From positions 192,859 through 256,858 of the forward strand of contig NZ_SMGD01000015.1 in assembly GCF_004339545.1 (NCBI RefSeq): 64,000 nt of DNA, in the 5' to 3' direction. This document shows, piece after piece, positions 54,763 through 63,460 of the stretch. Position numbers and translations under genes: made by a program. Source of the DNA: Celerinatantimonas diazotrophica (GTDB taxonomy: Bacteria > Pseudomonadota > Gammaproteobacteria > Enterobacterales > Celerinatantimonadaceae). The notes under the pieces were generated by a model that saw nothing but the letters and a program-made list of their open reading frames with translations, did no database searches and was not told the DNA's origin. Every line of letters begins with the position of its first letter. Within the stretch, counting starts at the first letter, position 1.

Positions 54763-55533
54763 TTATTTAAAATCCCAAGATAGATTAGAAACCAATCGGC
54801 AGTGGTCGCAGCGAAAGTCGAATAGATCGTGTAGCGGCGTTTCTAGATACCACTCGCGCCCACACAATGGGCAGCGCCGTTGGCGTTCTTCATCTAAGCT
54901 AGTGCCACCAACTCGGTATAAATATAAATAAGTTGGCTTATGACTTACATAACTGATTCGTTTGGTTAAATCCTGGCCTCGCTGAAATAGCCGAGTTCCT
55001 GGCTCACTCATCTGTGCAACACATTGAGTTTCTAAAATAGAGCCATTCATTTGCAGCTGATCGCAGGCACTCCAATCTTCCTGCCATTTGATAATTTGCC
55101 GTTGGTCACCATTGGCAACTGAGGGGATGCGATATAATGGAATAGGTAAAAAACGTTCCATTGACCGCAGTGGCGAACAGCTATGAATAAAACTGGTATA
55201 GAGGATCATGGCTTGTGAATCTTCGCCATTTTCACATTCGTCAGAAAAAAGCTCACGACCTAATTCTTTTATTTTGGGACGCAGTAAATTGGCTTCGCTG
55301 AGTTTGCTCATGGCATGACTGACCTGCAACGAATAAAAGTGTGGGTGCAGGGCATCGTGTTCGGGGGTGACAACATGGCAACTAAAAGTGCCATTCTCAA
55401 GAGAACAAGGAAATTCGCGCCCTAAGATTTGGCCGTTATAGCGCAAAGCATCAAGGACATTCATGATGGCTTGCTGAGCACTATCAATTGTGGTGTTTTC
55501 AAAACATTCAAAAGTGAGGCGTTGCTGATACAT
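54763..55533 (-). CDS. DUF2310-type zinc-ribbon protein
   Basis: The 256-residue protein ends in a zinc ribbon: CPLCGREWYLETPLHDLFDFRCDHC. The rest is a conserved region (SFIHSCSPLRSMERFLPIPLYRIP) of the DUF2310 family, sometimes labelled nucleic-acid-binding without experimental proof. It is nine bases from the next gene upstream (55542) and likely belongs to a four-gene operon with it. Confidence 0.78.
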   Translation of the reverse strand: MYQQRLTFECFENTTIDSAQQAIMNVLDALRYNGQILGREFPCSLENGTFSCHVVTPEHDALHPHFYSLQVSHAMSKLSEANLLRPKIKELGRELFSDECENGEDSQAMILYTSFIHSCSPLRSMERFLPIPLYRIPSVANGDQRQIIKWQEDWSACDQLQMNGSILETQCVAQMSEPGTRLFQRGQDLTKRISYVSHKPTYLYLYRVGGTSLDEERQRRCPLCGREWYLETPLHDLFDFRCDHCRLVSNLSWDFK

Positions 55534-55541
55534 GGCGGTCT

Positions 55542-55817
55542 CTAATGGTTTGCCTTTTCAAGGGTATGGATACGCTCAATAAGCTCGATCTGAGTCTTTT
55601 CTAGCTGCTCAATGCGTTTGCTTAAACTGTCCAGTGTCGGTACTGAAATGGCTGGATCTTTGGGATCAAGAGGTTTACTTGGTGCCTGTTTAAGTGCATT
55701 AATTAACACGGGGAGAGGGTAAGACTGGCTTAATTTAGCTTTGAGCTGTGCCAGAGTCGGTTTTTTCCCCTGCTTGGCAAATTCATAGAGGAGTTGTTGA
55801 ATTTCATTTTGTGGCAT
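55542..55817 (-). CDS. Small uncharacterised protein with coiled-coil C terminus
   Basis: A 91-residue protein. The N-terminal 45 residues look like a small helical, possibly HTH-like module (IQQLLYEFAKQGKKPTLAQLKAKLSQSYPLPVLINAL), followed by a Pro-rich linker and a short coiled coil (LDSLSKRIEQLEKTQIELIERIHTLEK). I do not recognise its family. It abuts the DUF3301 gene (stop/start overlap of one base) and the DUF2310 gene. Confidence 0.75.
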   Translation of the reverse strand: MPQNEIQQLLYEFAKQGKKPTLAQLKAKLSQSYPLPVLINALKQAPSKPLDPKDPAISVPTLDSLSKRIEQLEKTQIELIERIHTLEKANH

Positions 55818-56176
55818 TAGGTATCCTCATCTGGGGTTGGTAATTGTGCTCGATCATCACTAATCGGGGGATTGCTCCCGACGTTTAAATCTGGATAAGG
55901 CGGCATTATAAACTCATACCCGGTGCGATTTAACCATAAAAAGCCACTATAACGATGCTGTGGAACATTCGTAAATTCAAATCGGTATTGAAATGTCAGC
56001 TGCAGCTTTTTAGCCATCGCTAAATTAATGCCGGCATAATGGACATCTAAAAGTTGCAGTTCAAGATGCCGACAATGGCGAACAATCAGCAGACGAGCCA
56101 TCTCTGCTTGCTGGCGATGTCGCCAAAACAGCCCGCCTAAAACAAATAGGCCAAAAAGCGCAAAAACACTAGCCAT
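55817..56176 (-). CDS. DUF3301 family single-pass membrane protein
   Basis: The 119-residue protein has an N-terminal hydrophobic helix (VFALFGLFVLGGLFW) and a soluble part with HCRHLELQLLDVHYAGI, FQYRFEFTNVPQHRYSGFLWLN, features of DUF3301. Its function is unknown. It overlaps the DUF3549 gene by eight bases. Confidence 0.8.
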   Translation of the reverse strand: MASVFALFGLFVLGGLFWRHRQQAEMARLLIVRHCRHLELQLLDVHYAGINLAMAKKLQLTFQYRFEFTNVPQHRYSGFLWLNRTGYEFIMPPYPDLNVGSNPPISDDRAQLPTPDEDT

Positions 56177-57203
56177 GAGCTGATTGGATGAGTTGCCCGA
56201 TAGCCTCGGCTAACGCTTTGCCTCGCTGTGGGTCGCGTAAACGACTAAGCACTTGATTGCGTAGTTTGGGAATGGCAACCAGATCTGCAAATAGCTGATT
56301 AAAAAGCATCTGGTCGCCAATTTTGGCTAATTGCTCAAAGAACAATCGATTCAGCTCTTCTTCCTCAAGATCGCTCCATAATCGCCCTGCAATAGCAACA
56401 AATAACTGAGGATCGCTGGATATTTCTAACTGCTCTTTTAACGCCTTTTGGCGCAGTTTTTTTTGTTGACTAGAGGCCATTGCCCGCAGCAATAAATAGC
56501 TTAATTGGGGGCGCTCTTTGAGCCAGATGCCATGCAGTTCACATAATTTGTGACACAATTTTTGGTCAAGGTTTTGATGCTCTAGCAGTTGGGTAAGGTG
56601 AACCCAAATTTCATCGTTTAAATGCTCGAATGCATGTGCTAATCGTTGGCTATTGTCTTCTCTGTCGAGGCGGGCGACAACATCCGCTAACCCTTGTAGA
56701 GCAATAGATGTCCAGTTTTCCCAACCTAGCTCTCCTGCTAAGTAGGATTGGGCATGTTCGTAATAAACGGATGCCGGGAGGTCTAAGTCGACTTTTAAAC
56801 GCGCATTAAAGTAGGCTTTTTTTTCTTCGGAAGGGTTAAAAATACAAGGATTATTCGCTAATACTTTGGCTTGCTCATCCGTTGGTTTCTGGCTTAAATC
56901 GTGACCTAAAATAGTGACTATTAAATTTAAAAACTGGTCTCTGGCGGCTAGTTTTATAAATCCTTGTTCATCCACTGGAAATTGTAAGAACCAGATGTAA
57001 GGCGTTTCAGGTGCCTTGATCGACCAGAAACAAAGTGCTAGGCGTGCATGCCCAGCAATGGGGGCCGGATAGGGATGGACGGCTGTTTCCATTGCATAAA
57101 AAGCCTGGGTATCGATAGGCGTAATTCGTCGGCCCATGTCGTAAACTTTAAACTGGCTGCCTGCCAGCGTTAGAATTTCGCTGAGAGTTGAAAGCGCTTT
57201 CAT
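56169..57203 (-). CDS. DUF3549 family protein
   Basis: A 344-residue soluble protein starting LSTLSEILTLAGSQFKVYDMGRRI, with ARLALCFWSIKAPETPYIWFLQFPVDEQGFI and a largely helical C-terminal half. It matches the conserved uncharacterised DUF3549 group of marine gammaproteobacteria. It is the first gene of a minus-strand set: DUF3549, DUF3301, the coiled-coil protein and DUF2310. Confidence 0.8.
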   Translation of the reverse strand: MKALSTLSEILTLAGSQFKVYDMGRRITPIDTQAFYAMETAVHPYPAPIAGHARLALCFWSIKAPETPYIWFLQFPVDEQGFIKLAARDQFLNLIVTILGHDLSQKPTDEQAKVLANNPCIFNPSEEKKAYFNARLKVDLDLPASVYYEHAQSYLAGELGWENWTSIALQGLADVVARLDREDNSQRLAHAFEHLNDEIWVHLTQLLEHQNLDQKLCHKLCELHGIWLKERPQLSYLLLRAMASSQQKKLRQKALKEQLEISSDPQLFVAIAGRLWSDLEEEELNRLFFEQLAKIGDQMLFNQLFADLVAIPKLRNQVLSRLRDPQRGKALAEAIGQLIQSAHG

Positions 57204-58020
57204 AACGAAGATAATCGATGAATTTGAATCATTATAAGCAATCTAGGATTAAAAAAATATTGATGTGCATGATCTGATTTAATTAATCTTACCGAAGTCG
57301 CTGCGTTGGCTTTTTCACGGTGTTGTGGTGCTGTATTTAAGCGTCGTGAATTTATACTTGTTGTTGCTGTGTGATTTGCATTGAATAGGTAACTTGTTAA
57401 ACTTTGCCTTTCGATTTGGCGCGAAGGGATTGGCAATGGATATCTGGAACAACCTTGGCTAATTTCTTGCTCTCATACATATTAGTTACGCTAATCTCAG
57501 CATTATTGATAAGCGTACATACAATGATGCTGTTTGCTAAGACAGTTTCGATTCAATTGTCGTCTGAAATTCACTTAGTGGTTAAGAATCAGGGAGACGT
57601 TGGCATGTTGAAGTGTGGTGCTCAATATACTTAAACTTTACGGATAATTCTGACACCTCTCCAACGTTTAGTGATGTCAAAGCCATTTCAGGTTTGCCGA
57701 TAACGTCATCGTGTTAGAAAACGCTCTGGTTTTACGGCCTTAGTCAGTTATAAATTATGGCCGAAAATGAACCACCTCTATCCGGATGATGAATAGTCAC
57801 CTCTAATATCGGCGATGGTGAGCAAGTCGCAGCGGCAAGAGAGAGATTGCGATCTGGCAAATCAAGAGCAGCAATTTGATTTGATAGACAACCGTTTTTT
57901 AAGGGAGATATTCCGTTCTCACCGAAGTCGATGGCATGACAAGTGAGAGTGTGATAAGACGCTCGTATCGAAATGATTTGGTAAATGTTTTCGTGGTTAT
58001 CATCAAACACAGAGGCTTAA
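57204..58020. other. Gene-free interval with possible mobile-element debris
   Basis: About 815 bases without a credible gene between divergent DUF3549 and yqcC. At 57773-57780 and 57798-57805 there are two direct copies of CACCTCTA, each in a TGAA..CCTCTA..CGG context. On the minus strand a short open frame ends with IHHPDRGGSF, which recalls the HHSDRG motif of IS3-type integrases, but nothing around it matches a transposase. A decayed insertion is possible, not shown. Confidence 0.4.
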
Positions 58021-58341
58021 ATGGCATCTATTCATACTCAGCTTCAACAGTATTTGATTAAGCTAGAGGGGCTGCTTAAAGCAAACGATCTATGGCAGGA
58101 TTCTCAGCCTAGCATTATAGCACTATCGAGTACTAAACCATTTGCGCTGGATAAACTGAGTTTAGAACAATGGTTACAGTTCATTTTTATTCCCCGTTTT
58201 CAAGTGTTACTTGATGAGCAGTTACCCCTGCCATCAAAAGTTGCTGTTGCTCCTTATGCACAGGAAGTGTTTAAAGATTATGCTCAGTCTACGGCTGAAA
58301 TTGAGCAGTTGCTTGAGGAAATAGATGAACTATTTAGCTGA
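58021..58341 (+). CDS. yqcC: YqcC family (DUF446) protein
   Basis: The 106-residue protein matches YqcC: LQQYLIKLEGLLKANDLWQ, PSIIALSSTKPFALDKLSLEQWLQFIFIPRFQVLLDEQLPLP. Its function is unknown. It overlaps truC by 17 bases, the same pair as in E. coli. Confidence 0.92.
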   Translation: MASIHTQLQQYLIKLEGLLKANDLWQDSQPSIIALSSTKPFALDKLSLEQWLQFIFIPRFQVLLDEQLPLPSKVAVAPYAQEVFKDYAQSTAEIEQLLEEIDELFS

Positions 58342-59077
58342 AGATTTTGAGTACGAAGTTGAGCCGATCCCGGAGCAATTACCTGTTCTTTATGCCGATG
58401 AACATTTTATTGCTGTTTATAAGCCAGCTGGATTACTTGTTCACCGAAGTCCCATTGATGGTGAGAAAAGTCGTTTTGCTATGCAGATTGTGCGTGATCA
58501 GGTTGGCCATTATGTCTATCCGGTGCATCGCTTAGATAAACCAACTAGCGGCATATTATTGTTGGCTCGTAGTTCGTTTGTGGCTTCATTAATGATGCCG
58601 ATGTTCGCAACTGGTCAGGTTAATAAATATTATGAAGCGATTGTGCGTGGATTTATACCAGAGCGACAACTGCTTGATTATGCTCTTAAAAATGAAGATA
58701 ATCCACAAGTTGAGCCTAAAGTTGCTATGACCGAATATTGGCCGGAGCGTTTTGTTGAGTTACCAATGGCAACTGGTCGATATCCTACGAGTCGCTATTG
58801 CTGGTTAAATATTTCGCCACGAACCGGCCGTCGCCATCAGATCCGGCGTCATATGCACCATATTTCTCATCCGATCATTGGTGATACAACCCATGGGGAT
58901 GGGCGCCATAATCGACTCTTTCGTTCGCAGGGATGGCCAGGTCTCTGGCTGTTGGCCAAAAAATTGACATTTACCCATCCACTAAGCCAGCACAATATTG
59001 TCATAGAGCTGGATTATCCAAAACGTTGGAAGAAAATCCAACAAGAACTTTTTCAGCGCTATCAAGTAACGATTTAG
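58325..59077 (+). CDS. truC: tRNA pseudouridine(65) synthase TruC
   Basis: TruC converts U65 of tRNA to pseudouridine. The 250-residue RluA-type enzyme has the motif I YKPAGLLVHRS, the catalytic Asp in VHRLDKPTSGILL, and ISPRTGRRHQIRRHMHHISHPIIGDTTHG. It overlaps yqcC and ends before a strong bidirectional hairpin. Confidence 0.94.
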   Translation: MNYLAEDFEYEVEPIPEQLPVLYADEHFIAVYKPAGLLVHRSPIDGEKSRFAMQIVRDQVGHYVYPVHRLDKPTSGILLLARSSFVASLMMPMFATGQVNKYYEAIVRGFIPERQLLDYALKNEDNPQVEPKVAMTEYWPERFVELPMATGRYPTSRYCWLNISPRTGRRHQIRRHMHHISHPIIGDTTHGDGRHNRLFRSQGWPGLWLLAKKLTFTHPLSQHNIVIELDYPKRWKKIQQELFQRYQVTI

Positions 59078-59088
59078 TAGTGTTATGA

Positions 59089-59120
59089 ATATAGGTGTTC
59101 AGCCGCCTGAACACCTATAT
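59089..59120. terminator. Bidirectional terminator between truC and the DUF3461 gene
   Basis: A perfect 14-bp stem (59089-59102 with 59107-59120, loop CCGC) sits between the convergent stop codons at 59077 and 59128. No T-run follows, but the stem is long and exactly placed. Confidence 0.7.
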
Positions 59121-59127
59121 GATTTGC

Positions 59128-59505
59128 TTAGAGCTTGTTCAGCGCCTGCTCAATTTCTGCAATTTTGCTGGTTACAACTTTCTCTAAATGGCGCAACTCG
59201 TTTAAGATCTTCTCTTTACTGACCTGGTCGTCCTGCTCTTGTTGGGCCAACTGATCGAGTTCCTGAACGATATATCTGAGTTCGGGGCTAATTTCCGAGA
59301 CTTCACGGTATTCGCTGGTTCCACCATTGATTAAAACCATTTTATGCTGGCGAGGGAATTTAAATTTCACACTTTTGGCAAATAGATCGCCTTTGTCTTT
59401 TTGATAGTAAATTTTGAGGATATCCGCAGCAGCTTCCTGACGCAGAGCATATCGTTCAATTTTTTCAGGATGGATGACTCCGATCGATTTTAAATTTTCG
59501 TACAT
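59128..59505 (-). CDS. DUF3461 family protein
   Basis: The 125-residue protein (MYENLKSIGVIHPEKIERYALRQEAAADILKIYYQKDKGDLFAKSVKFKFPRQHK) matches the conserved DUF3461 group of unknown function; its C terminus is a long helix or coiled coil. ATG 59505 is chosen because GGAG lies six bases upstream; a GTG at 59517 would overlap that site. It is monocistronic, between the truC hairpin and the dapD terminator. Confidence 0.85.
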   Translation of the reverse strand: MYENLKSIGVIHPEKIERYALRQEAAADILKIYYQKDKGDLFAKSVKFKFPRQHKMVLINGGTSEYREVSEISPELRYIVQELDQLAQQEQDDQVSKEKILNELRHLEKVVTSKIAEIEQALNKL

Positions 59506-59686
59506 CTTAGACTCCACAATTTTACTTTAACAAATAGCAGCGATGGATGAACCCTATCGGTTCAAAAGCATTTTTGGTCGAGTGTTTATAATAGTGTAAT
59601 TCAAAAAAAATATCGGTTTATGTCCAAATATTTATGAAAAATAGCGTGGTAGAACACAATTGCTTTTACAAAATTTGGTCGATAAT

Positions 59687-59716
59687 AAAAAAGCAGGCAT
59701 AAATGCCTGCTTTTTT
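59687..59716. terminator. Terminator after dapD
   Basis: A near-perfect palindrome pairs 59687-59700 with 59703-59716: GCAGGCAT/ATGCCTGC flanked by A6 and T6. On the minus strand it gives a GC stem followed by six Us, 25 bases after the dapD stop. The sequence can also act in the other direction. Confidence 0.88.
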
Positions 59717-59740
59717 GAACTCGCGTCATCTAATGAACGA

Positions 59741-60778
59741 TTAATTATGGGTATGTAATTCACTATTTAGGCTGATAGCACTTTTGTTGGTCAGGCATTC
59801 AATCATTCCGCTTTGACTGTTGCGGCGGAACAGCAAATCTGACTTGCCTGCTAATTCTCGAGCTTTAGCACTGCCTGCTGCTTGTTTATTCTCATCAATC
59901 AATGTGACTTTTGTTCCCGCCGTAATGTAAAGGCCTGATTCAATCGTACACCGATCGCCTAAAGGAATTCCCGTCCCTGCATTGGCACCAATCAGGCAGT
60001 TTTCTCCGATAGAGATCACTTGCTTACCGCCACCACTTAAGGTTCCCATGGTTGAACAACCGCCCCCTAGGTCTGAATTATTACCCACGGTGACCCCAGA
60101 AGAGATTCGCCCTTCGACCATGCTGACACCAAGAGTCCCAGCGTTAAAGTTACAGAATCCTTCGTGCATGACTGTTGTTCCTTCGCCCAGATATGCCCCC
60201 AAACGGACGCGAGAAGTGGCGGCAATCCGAACTCCTTTAGGCACGACATAATCGGTCATTTTAGGGAACTTATCGATAGAACGGATATTGAGGGTTTCGC
60301 CTGCTAAACGAGCTTTAAGCTGGTAAGCTGCAACTTCAGCTGGATCGATAGGGCCTTGATTAGTCCAGGCAATATTCGGTAAAACAGCAAAAATACCGGT
60401 TAAATCGAGTCCGTGAGGTTTAACTAAACGATGAGACAGCAGATGAAGTTTTAGATAGCCCTCTGGCGTATTTTGTGGGGCAGAATCAGTTGCCAGCACA
60501 GTCAGAACAGGGCTTTTGTTTTGAGCACTTCGAGTGGCAAATTGTTCGGCGAATTCAGCCCATTCACGGTTTGGGGCGTTTTTAGCAATCGCCTTTAATG
60601 TGTCGTTATTGAGCTCAATAACTTGATTGTCGCCAGTATAACCTACCGCATCTAAAACAGGCTGTATGGTTTGTGTGTCTATATGCACCAATGGTGCTGG
60701 ATAAAATACTTCTAACCATTGGTTTTGGCTATTTTTACTACCGATTCCAAGGCCAAGGCTAAAAAGGGTCTTGCTCAT
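59741..60778 (-). CDS. dapD: 2,3,4,5-tetrahydropyridine-2,6-dicarboxylate N-succinyltransferase
   Basis: DapD succinylates tetrahydrodipicolinate in lysine and diaminopimelate synthesis. The 345-residue protein is the longer DapD type, with left-handed beta-helix hexapeptide repeats (RVRLGAYLGEGTTVMHEGFCNFNAGTLG, GRISSGVTVGNNSDLGGGCSTMGTLSGGG, IGENCLIGANAGTGIPLGDRC). ATG 60778 after TGGAG is preferred to the in-frame 60841 start, which lies inside glnD. The order map-glnD-dapD matches E. coli. Confidence 0.94.
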   Translation of the reverse strand: MSKTLFSLGLGIGSKNSQNQWLEVFYPAPLVHIDTQTIQPVLDAVGYTGDNQVIELNNDTLKAIAKNAPNREWAEFAEQFATRSAQNKSPVLTVLATDSAPQNTPEGYLKLHLLSHRLVKPHGLDLTGIFAVLPNIAWTNQGPIDPAEVAAYQLKARLAGETLNIRSIDKFPKMTDYVVPKGVRIAATSRVRLGAYLGEGTTVMHEGFCNFNAGTLGVSMVEGRISSGVTVGNNSDLGGGCSTMGTLSGGGKQVISIGENCLIGANAGTGIPLGDRCTIESGLYITAGTKVTLIDENKQAAGSAKARELAGKSDLLFRRNSQSGMIECLTNKSAISLNSELHTHN

Positions 60779-60797
60779 CAAAATCTCCAGAGTTTGG

Positions 60798-63425
60798 TTA
60801 ACGTGTTTGCGAACGGACTTCTTGATCCAAACGTTGCTCAAGCAACGCTTTTAATTGTTGCTGTTCTTGTTGATTTAAGCGAGTGCGATCTTCTTTCGAG
60901 ATAATGAAAAGATCTTCGGCGCGCTCACCAATAGTGGTAATTTTTGAGCCCTGAATGGAGTAATTTAGCGTTTGTAGAACGGCGCCAACGCTGGCTAACA
61001 GGCCTGGCCTATCTAGGGTCATTAACTCCATGAGGGTTCGGTTCCCCCGGGTTGGTAAAAACTCAACATGAGTTGATACCGAGAATTGCTTGATCTGACG
61101 TGAAAGAGGCCGAGGTTCGAGTGTTGCGGGTCGGCCAAAGTGAAGCATCGTAATCAGGCTTTCTTTTATCAGATGCTGACGCTCTGGTGTAATTGGAGTG
61201 CCATCGGGTTCTAATACAATGAATGTATCTAGTACATAACCATCACGGCTGGACATGATTTGAGCATCGTGAATATTGAGATTTTTCTGTTCCATCTCGT
61301 TAGCAACAGATGCAAATAGATGAGGAATATCACGATTATAGAGAAATATTTCTGTACCACCATGACTGGAACGTCGACTAACTAAGACGAGTGGTTGATC
61401 ATTGCTGTGTCCCCATAGATGCTCGCTATGCCAAGCAATTTGTTCAGGCGTATGACGAAGGAAATAATCGACTCTGAAACGGCGCCAAATGGAGTCAATC
61501 TGCTGTTTCGAAAAGCCTCTCTCAAGCAATAAAGCCATAGCGTTACGCTGTTTATCACGGACCAGTCCTCGCAGATCGACTGGGTTTTCTAAACCGCGTC
61601 GCAGTGCTTTAAGTGTTGCCTGATAGAGCTCACGCATCAGCGCGCCTTTCCAACTGTTCCACACATCATCATTAGTGGCGCAAATATCGGCAACTGTTAG
61701 ACAAAATAGCATATCAAGATGGCGTTTATCACGGACCAGCTGGGCGAATTCACTGATCACATCCGGATCGTATATATCGCGGCGCTGTGCGGTGACAGAC
61801 ATCACCAGATGATTTTTCACCAGCCAGCTAACGGTACGGGAGGACGATTTACTAAATCCATGATGAAGACAAAACTCCTCTGCTTCAATTGCCCCAAGTT
61901 CACTATGATCGCCATGACGTCCCTTAGCAATATCATGAAATAATGCGGCTAATATTAGCAGGTCAGGTCGTTCTAAACGGCTGTATATTTCGCTGGCTAA
62001 CGGAAAAGACTGATGAAACTCCTGCCTTGGATAATCATGAATATGTTTAATTAAGCGGTGAGTATGTTCATCGACGGGATAAGCATGGAATAAATCGAAC
62101 TGCATTTGCCCAACAATCCGATTCCAAGCAGGAAAATAAGCCGCTAACACACCATAGCGATGCATGAGCGTAATTGCTAATCCACTGATATGCGGATGCT
62201 TAATGAGTTTTCGGAATTTTTTCCGACATAATTCATGATCTTCTAAATAACCAGCTTGCTGACGAAGTGCCTCGCGCAATTGGCGAAGAGTCGAAGAGTA
62301 AATGCCATTGATCTGTTCATGCTCAGCAATGAGCAAGAACATATCGAGGATTTGTTCAGGCTGATTAGTAAAGAGATGATTATCGCAGCTATCGATTAAA
62401 GTGCCACGTAAAATGAAGTTGCAGTTAAGTTGACGAACATCGATCGCTGTATTTCCCAAGATTGCTTCATTGAATAATTGCAGCAGCATTTCATTGAGTT
62501 CACTCACTCGGCGCACGGTTTGGAAAAACTGCTTCATAAGCTGTTCAACCGGTTCGTTTCGTTTGCCTTCATAACCCATGGCTTTAGCGACGGAGAGTTG
62601 GCGATCAAAGAGTAAACGGTTATCTGCTTTGTTTAATTGCAGATGCAAGGCAAAGCGAACCCGCCAGAGAAAATCGCGGCAATCTTCAAGTTCCTGATAC
62701 TCATATTCGGTTAAAAAACCATGCTCAGCTAGTGCTTTAAGTTCACTTGAGCCAAAGTGTTTGCCTGCCACCCAAGCTATGGTTTGGATATCGCGTAGTC
62801 CACCAGGGTTGGCTTTTAAATCAGGTTCAAGTGAATAAGCTGAATCTTTGTAATGGCTGTGGCGATTGTGCTGTTCGGCCTGTTTGGCTCTAAAAAAGTC
62901 GGCAATAGGCCAAAATAATTCACTATTAACCTGCTCACTTAATTGCTCGTAAAGTGGTTCATTGCCCGTAATCAGCCGTGACTCGATTAGGTTAGTGGCA
63001 ATGGTGATGTCTTGTTTACCTAATTTAAGACATTCACTTAAAGTGCGCACACTTTGACCAACATCGAGTTTGATATCCCAAAGAAAGGTAATAAAGTCCG
63101 ATAATTGTTGTTGTGTGTGTGCATCCAATGTGGTGGGAATTAATATCAGAATATCGATGTCCGATTTTGGGTGAAGTTCCCCCCGGCCATACCCCCCAAC
63201 TGCGATCAGGCTGAGATCGCTGCGACTATTGAGCTCAAAGTGCTGCCAGATTTGAGAGAGTAAATTATCAAGCTGTGCTGCTCGGGCTTTAACCAGTTCA
63301 GTCACTGGAAAGTCGTTGTTAAACCCATCTTGCAACCATGCCAACTGTTTGCAGAGGTAATGTTTACAGTTGGGAATGGTGATTTCACTCAGCTGCATAT
63401 TGAGTAATTCATCGCCAGCATTCAT
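60798..63425 (-). CDS. glnD: Bifunctional PII uridylyltransferase/uridylyl-removing enzyme
   Basis: GlnD senses glutamine and uridylylates or deuridylylates the PII proteins. The 875-residue protein has the nucleotidyltransferase motif GGYGRGELHPKSDIDILIL (77-95), an HD hydrolase domain with HDIAKGRHGDHSELG (about 500-515) and two C-terminal ACT domains that bind glutamine (EIFLYNRDIPHLFASVANEM and TLMELMTLDRPGLLASVGAVL). It lies 35 bases after map and 19 bases before dapD. Confidence 0.96.
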   Translation of the reverse strand: MNAGDELLNMQLSEITIPNCKHYLCKQLAWLQDGFNNDFPVTELVKARAAQLDNLLSQIWQHFELNSRSDLSLIAVGGYGRGELHPKSDIDILILIPTTLDAHTQQQLSDFITFLWDIKLDVGQSVRTLSECLKLGKQDITIATNLIESRLITGNEPLYEQLSEQVNSELFWPIADFFRAKQAEQHNRHSHYKDSAYSLEPDLKANPGGLRDIQTIAWVAGKHFGSSELKALAEHGFLTEYEYQELEDCRDFLWRVRFALHLQLNKADNRLLFDRQLSVAKAMGYEGKRNEPVEQLMKQFFQTVRRVSELNEMLLQLFNEAILGNTAIDVRQLNCNFILRGTLIDSCDNHLFTNQPEQILDMFLLIAEHEQINGIYSSTLRQLREALRQQAGYLEDHELCRKKFRKLIKHPHISGLAITLMHRYGVLAAYFPAWNRIVGQMQFDLFHAYPVDEHTHRLIKHIHDYPRQEFHQSFPLASEIYSRLERPDLLILAALFHDIAKGRHGDHSELGAIEAEEFCLHHGFSKSSSRTVSWLVKNHLVMSVTAQRRDIYDPDVISEFAQLVRDKRHLDMLFCLTVADICATNDDVWNSWKGALMRELYQATLKALRRGLENPVDLRGLVRDKQRNAMALLLERGFSKQQIDSIWRRFRVDYFLRHTPEQIAWHSEHLWGHSNDQPLVLVSRRSSHGGTEIFLYNRDIPHLFASVANEMEQKNLNIHDAQIMSSRDGYVLDTFIVLEPDGTPITPERQHLIKESLITMLHFGRPATLEPRPLSRQIKQFSVSTHVEFLPTRGNRTLMELMTLDRPGLLASVGAVLQTLNYSIQGSKITTIGERAEDLFIISKEDRTRLNQQEQQQLKALLEQRLDQEVRSQTR

Positions 63426-63460
63426 AACCGCTTTATCCTTATACTTAACATCCGCCGTGA

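Noticed and set aside
57404-57634. 76-codon + strand open frame with a hydrophobic stretch
   Set aside because: No ribosome-binding site, no recognisable family and no operon context in an otherwise decayed interval.
57744-58010. 88-codon minus-strand frame ending in IHHPDRGGSF
   Set aside because: The match to the integrase HHSDRG motif is short and the rest of the frame resembles no transposase; kept only as a possible remnant.
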